DNA of 8,807 bases from Galactobacter sp. (lineage in GTDB: Bacteria > Actinomycetota > Actinomycetes > Actinomycetales > Micrococcaceae): positions 1 through 8,807 of the forward strand of contig JALAHE010000030.1 of the NCBI GenBank assembly GCA_022712075.1, read 5' to 3'. The notes below the pieces were generated by a model. The model had not been told where the DNA came from. It searched no databases and saw only the letters and a list, made by a program, of their open reading frames with translations. Made by a program: the position numbers and the translations under genes. How positions within the stretch are numbered: the stretch's first letter is position 1; every line of letters begins with the position of its first letter. This document shows, in pieces, positions 4,744-8,807 of the stretch.

Positions 4744-7700
4744 TTAGCGGCGCACGATCGAGCGCAGCAGACGCAGCGCCACGGACAACGATGCCATGTC
4801 GTTGCCCCCGGCCCCCAACACCTCGGCGAAGGAACGCTGGGTGCGCTCCAGGCGGTCGGCGTTGTGCTCCTGCCAGGCGGCGAGCCGCTCGGTCGGGTCA
4901 CCGGCCTCCGGCTCGTCCTCCAGGACCACCGCGGTCAGGTCGGCCACGGTGGCGTAGAGGTCGTCGCGCAGGGCGGCGCGGGCCAGCGTCTTCCAGCGAT
5001 CGGTGCGCGGCAGCTCCGTGATCCGATCCAGGAGCGAGTCGACCCCGAAGCCGGCGTAGGCCGCGAAGTACACGCCCGCGACCTCCTCGGCCGGGCGCTG
5101 AGTCCGGTGCGCGATGGAGACGATGTCAAGCAGGGCGAAGGACTCGAACTGCCGCGACCAGCGGGCGGCAAGATCCTCGCCGGTCCCCCACTCGAGGGCC
5201 GTCTCCTTCCACTGCTGGACGCGGGCGGCGTCCACGCCGGAGAGCAGCTCGGGCAGGCGCGCCTCCAGCTGGCCCACCGGCTCCTGGAAGCGCTCCACCG
5301 AGGCGGCGACGCCGCCGGAGACCTGGTCGTGCTCGATGAACCAGCGCGTGGTGCGATCGAGCAGGCGGCGCAGATCGCCGTGTAGGCGCGTCCAGTGCTC
5401 CGTGCCGAACGAGGCGGGCAGGGCGTTGACCTCGTTGACGTACGCGTCCATGCGGTAGATCGTGCGCAGGGCAAGGAAGGCCCGCACCACGTCGGCCTCG
5501 GACGCGCCCGTCTCCTCCATGGCGCGGAAGACGTACGAGGCGCCGCCCAGGTTGACGGCGTCGTTGGCGAGCACGGTCGCGATGATCTCGCGGCGCAGCG
5601 GGTGGGCCTGCAGGGCCTCACCGAAGCGCTCGCGCAGCTGGCGCGGGAAGTAGTCGGCCAGGACAGGGGCGAGCGAGGGATCGTCGGGCAGATCGGAGGC
5701 CGTGAGTGCCGTGGCGAGCTGGATCTTGGCGTAGGCCACGATCACCGCAAGCTCGGGCGTCGTCAGGCGACCGCCGTCGGCCAGCCGCTTGGCGAAGGCC
5801 TCGGTGCTCGGCAGGAACTCGAGCTCCCGATCGAGGTCGGCGTGGACCTCGAGGAAGCTCATGAGGCGCTCCTGCGAGGCGCCCCACTGGCCCGGATCCT
5901 GCTTCTCGTTGAGCAGCAGCACGTTCTGATCGAAGTTGTCCTTGAGCACCAGCTCGGCGACGTCGTCGGTCATCGAGTGCAGCATGTCGGCGCGATCCTC
6001 CGCCGCCAGGGCGCCGTCGCGCACGAGGCGATCCACAAGGATCTTGATGTTGACCTCGTGATCGGAGCAGTCAACGCCGGCCGAGTTATCGATCGCGTCG
6101 GTGTTGACGATGACGCCGCCCAGGGCCGCCTCGATGCGGCCGCGCTGGGTCATGCCCAGGTTGCCGCCCTCGCCGATCACCTTGACGCGCAGCTGGGCCC
6201 CGTCGATGCGGATCGCGTCGTTGGCGCGGTCTCCCACCTCAGCGGCCGTCTCGTCGGTGGCCTTGACGTACGTTCCCACGCCGCCGTTGTAGAGCAGATC
6301 GACGGGGGCCTTGAGGACCGCCTGGATGAGCTCGGGCGGGGAAAGCTGCTGCACGGAATCCGCGAGGCCGAGGACCTCGCGCATCTGGGCGCTGATCGGC
6401 ACCGACTTGGCGTCGCGACCAAACACGCCGCCGCCCTCGCTGATGAGCTCGGGGTTGTAGTCGGCCCAGCTTGACCGGGGCAGCTCGAAGAGGCGCTGGC
6501 GCTCGTCGAAGGACGCCTCGGCGTTCGGGCTGGGATCAACAAACACGTGGCGGTGATCGAACGCCGCCACGAGGCGCGTGTGGCGCGAGCGCAGCAGGCC
6601 GTTGCCGAACACATCGCCGGACATATCGCCGATGCCGACCATCGTGAAGTCCTCGTTCTGGACGTCCACGCCCAGCTCGAAGAAGTGACGCTTCACGGAC
6701 TCCCACGCGCCGCGGGCGGTGATGCCCATGGCCTTGTGGTCGTAGCCCACCGAGCCGCCCGAGGCGAACGCGTCGCCCAGCCAGAAGTGGCGCTCGGCGG
6801 CGAGCGAGTTGGCGAGGTCGGAGAAGGACGCCGTGCCCTTATCGGCCGCCACCACGAGGTAGGTGTCGTCGGCATCGCGGCGCACGACATCGCGCGGCGG
6901 CACCACGGATTCGCTGCCGTCCGCCTCGGTCGCGAGGTTGTCGGTGACGTCGAGGAGCGAGCGGATGAACTCCGAGTAGGCGGCCTTGCCTGCCTCCATC
7001 CACGCTCCACGGTCCACGGCCGGATCCGGCAGCTGCTTGGCGAAGAAGCCGCCCTTGGCGCCCGTGGGGACGATGACGGCATTCTTGACCGTCTGCGCCT
7101 TCACCAGGCCGAGGATCTCGGTGCGGAAGTCCTCGCCGCGATCCGACCAGCGCAGGCCACCGCGCGCGACCTCGCCGAAGCGCAGATGCACGCCCTCAAC
7201 CTCGGGCGAGTAGACCCAGATCTCGAAGGCGGGGCGGGGCAGCGGGGCGTCCTCGATGGTGCGCGTGGCGAGCTTGAACGCGAGGCGGTCGTGGCCCTGG
7301 TAGTAGTTCGTGCGCAGGGTGGCGTCGATGAGCCCGGTGACGCGGCGGATGAGCCGGTCGGCGTCGAGCGTGCCGACCTCCTCGAGGCCCGCCTCCAGGG
7401 CGGCGTGGCGCGCGGCAACGGCCGCCGCCCGGCCCTCCTCCCGCTGGGACGGGTCGAAGCTGTCCTCGAAGAGGCCAACCAGGGCGCGGGCCACAGCGGG
7501 GTAGCGCAGAAGCGTCTGGGCCCAGAAGGCGGGCGAGGTGGGGACCCCCAGCTGCCGCAGGTAGCGCGAGTAGGCCCGCAGCATCGCGACCTGGCGCCAC
7601 GTGAAGCCGAGGCCGGTGACGAGGCTCTGCAGCGCGTCGGACTCGGCGCGGCCGTGGGCGACGGCGCGGTAAGCGTCGGCGAGCAGCTGCTCCAGCTCCG

Positions 7701-8807
7701 GGCCCGCCTCGGTGTCGCCCTCGGGCAGGCGGACGCCCAGGTCGTAGAGGAAGAACTCGCCGCCGTCGGCCGGGCGCACGGCGTACGGGCGCTCGTCGCG
7801 CACGTCAATGCCCAACGCATGCAATACAGGAAGGATCGAGGAGAGCGGCTGGGCCTCTTCGAGGTAGAGCTTCAGGCGCGTTTCCCCCGTGCCCCGCTCG
7901 GGCTCGAGGTACAGGCCGATGCCCTCGCTCGCGCCGAGGGCGTCGAAGCGCTCGGCATCCGTGAGTGCGTCCTCGACCTCGTAGCCCACGCGGTAGTCGG
8001 CGGGGAAGGCCTCCGCCCAGCGGGCCGACTCGGCCCGCGCGGCGGCGGGATCAAGGCGCGCGGCGAAGGTCTCGGTGACTCCCTCGGACCAGGAGCGCAC
8101 GGCGCGGCCGAGCCGTGCCTCGAGCTCGCCCTGGTCCACCGCGGCCACGGTCTCCTCTCCGGAGAGGCGGATGCGGTAGGCCAGGCGAACCAGCGCAGAC
8201 TCGCTCATGCGCAGCTCGTAGTCCATGGACACGGCGGCGAAGGTCGAGCCGAGCTCCTCCTCCACGCGCAGGCGCACGGGGGTGGTGTAGCGGTCGCGCG
8301 GGATGAACACGAGGGCCGTGACGAAGCGGCCGTAGTAGTCCTGACGCAGAAACACGCGGGTGCGGCGGCGTTCCTGCAGGTGCATGATGCCGTCGGCCGT
8401 CGCGGCGATGGTCTCCTCATCGGCCTGGAACAGCTCGGTGCGCGGGTACGTCTCCAGGATCGTCAGGAGATCCTTGCCCGCGTGCGAGTTCGGGGCGAAG
8501 CCCGAGTCCTCGAGGACGCGCTCCACCTTGGTGCGAACGACGGGCACGGACCGCACGGGCGCCATGAGGGCGGAGGAGGCAAACAGGCCGATGAAGCGGC
8601 GCTCGCCCGTGACCGAGCCGTCGGCGGCGAAGGACTTCACGCCGACGTAGTCGAGGTAGGTGTTGCGGTGCACCGTGGAGCGGCGGTTGGCCGTGGTGAG
8701 CACCAGCGCGCGCTTCTCGCGGGCGCGAGCGAGCCCCAGACCGGTCAGCGGGCGGGACTCCTCCCCCGCGCGACGCAGCAGGCCGAGGCCCGTGCCGGGG
8801 ACGGGGC
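4744..8807 (-). CDS. gdh: NAD-specific glutamate dehydrogenase, large type (5' end outside window)
   Basis: Oxidises L-glutamate with NAD+ to 2-oxoglutarate, ammonium and NADH in the cytosol, linking nitrogen and carbon metabolism. The frame is open from the TAA at 4746-4744 to the window edge: 1353 residues, against about 1600 for the family, so roughly 250-300 N-terminal residues lie outside. A GTG at 8703 is not the true start, because the upstream in-frame sequence (PGTGLGLLR, then LARAREKRALVLTTANRRSTVHR) is family-like. Regulatory ACT-like regions fill the N-terminal half. The catalytic core includes ARGGLRWSDRGEDFRTEILGLVKAQ (about 7100-7180), PTGAKGGFF with the expected catalytic lysine at 7054-7056, DKGTASFSDLAN (about 6810-6845), the dinucleotide-binding GIGDMSGDVFGNG (about 6598-6636), GEGGNLGMTQRGR (about 6135-6180) and NTDAIDNSAGVDCSDHEVNIKIL (about 6040-6110). 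A helical C-terminal region follows. No frameshift is seen. Mycobacterial homologues are inhibited by the FHA protein GarA; whether that holds here is unknown. Confidence 0.93.
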   Translation of the reverse strand, partial: PVPGTGLGLLRRAGEESRPLTGLGLARAREKRALVLTTANRRSTVHRNTYLDYVGVKSFAADGSVTGERRFIGLFASSALMAPVRSVPVVRTKVERVLEDSGFAPNSHAGKDLLTILETYPRTELFQADEETIAATADGIMHLQERRRTRVFLRQDYYGRFVTALVFIPRDRYTTPVRLRVEEELGSTFAAVSMDYELRMSESALVRLAYRIRLSGEETVAAVDQGELEARLGRAVRSWSEGVTETFAARLDPAAARAESARWAEAFPADYRVGYEVEDALTDAERFDALGASEGIGLYLEPERGTGETRLKLYLEEAQPLSSILPVLHALGIDVRDERPYAVRPADGGEFFLYDLGVRLPEGDTEAGPELEQLLADAYRAVAHGRAESDALQSLVTGLGFTWRQVAMLRAYSRYLRQLGVPTSPAFWAQTLLRYPAVARALVGLFEDSFDPSQREEGRAAAVAARHAALEAGLEEVGTLDADRLIRRVTGLIDATLRTNYYQGHDRLAFKLATRTIEDAPLPRPAFEIWVYSPEVEGVHLRFGEVARGGLRWSDRGEDFRTEILGLVKAQTVKNAVIVPTGAKGGFFAKQLPDPAVDRGAWMEAGKAAYSEFIRSLLDVTDNLATEADGSESVVPPRDVVRRDADDTYLVVAADKGTASFSDLANSLAAERHFWLGDAFASGGSVGYDHKAMGITARGAWESVKRHFFELGVDVQNEDFTMVGIGDMSGDVFGNGLLRSRHTRLVAAFDHRHVFVDPSPNAEASFDERQRLFELPRSSWADYNPELISEGGGVFGRDAKSVPISAQMREVLGLADSVQQLSPPELIQAVLKAPVDLLYNGGVGTYVKATDETAAEVGDRANDAIRIDGAQLRVKVIGEGGNLGMTQRGRIEAALGGVIVNTDAIDNSAGVDCSDHEVNIKILVDRLVRDGALAAEDRADMLHSMTDDVAELVLKDNFDQNVLLLNEKQDPGQWGASQERLMSFLEVHADLDRELEFLPSTEAFAKRLADGGRLTTPELAVIVAYAKIQLATALTASDLPDDPSLAPVLADYFPRQLRERFGEALQAHPLRREIIATVLANDAVNLGGASYVFRAMEETGASEADVVRAFLALRTIYRMDAYVNEVNALPASFGTEHWTRLHGDLRRLLDRTTRWFIEHDQVSGGVAASVERFQEPVGQLEARLPELLSGVDAARVQQWKETALEWGTGEDLAARWSRQFESFALLDIVSIAHRTQRPAEEVAGVYFAAYAGFGVDSLLDRITELPRTDRWKTLARAALRDDLYATVADLTAVVLEDEPEAGDPTERLAAWQEHNADRLERTQRSFAEVLGAGGNDMASLSVALRLLRSIVRR

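Noticed and set aside
3212..4747. A 511-codon open frame on the plus strand covering the whole histidine kinase gene
   Set aside because: Low-complexity His/Arg/Gly/Ala translation without recognisable motifs, while the opposite strand has every kinase motif in order; a shadow frame.
5395..6474. A 359-codon plus-strand open frame inside the glutamate dehydrogenase gene
   Set aside because: Lies wholly opposite conserved dehydrogenase sequence, has no ribosome site and shows no family motif.

Overview
The window is a GC-rich stretch of an actinobacterial chromosome. A Rv2175c-family DNA-binding protein (a family confined to Actinobacteria), an IdsA-type polyprenyl synthase beside it, a PdtaS-type cytosolic histidine kinase and a large NAD-specific glutamate dehydrogenase all point that way. 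The mix would suit a member of the Actinomycetaceae or a relative, but the genus cannot be fixed from sequence alone. No mobile element, CRISPR array, tRNA or rRNA is visible; this is ordinary core chromosome with some interesting regulatory DNA.

Layout. Positions 1-112 form a compact divergent promoter region: two mirror-image TACGAT -10 boxes each lie 6 nt before a GTG codon, suggesting two leaderless transcripts, one leaving the window to the left and one starting the polyprenyl synthase gene (112-1185, +). That gene converges on the small Rv2175c-like gene (1296-1658, -), and a 62-nt near-perfect palindrome separates them. A divergent intergenic region (1659-1837) holds a promoter and a 9-bp-phased GTCACA repeat array resembling MtrA response-regulator sites. 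It precedes a secreted cell-wall protein with three LysM domains and a lytic transglycosylase domain (1838-3154, +). A second convergent junction carries a 21-bp-stem UUCG hairpin (3171-3216). Leftward of it come a PdtaS-like histidine kinase (3230-4693, -) and the NAD-glutamate dehydrogenase (4744 to beyond 8807, -), probably one transcription unit with the dehydrogenase first.

How the parts relate. The polyprenyl synthase supplies long-chain prenyl diphosphates and the LysM-transglycosylase remodels peptidoglycan, so the left half is biased to envelope biology. The right half pairs a central nitrogen/carbon enzyme with a soluble two-component sensor. I found no wholly new system. The points most worth following are the GTCACA array, the mirrored leaderless promoters, the altered first aspartate-rich motif of the polyprenyl synthase, and the kinase-dehydrogenase pairing.
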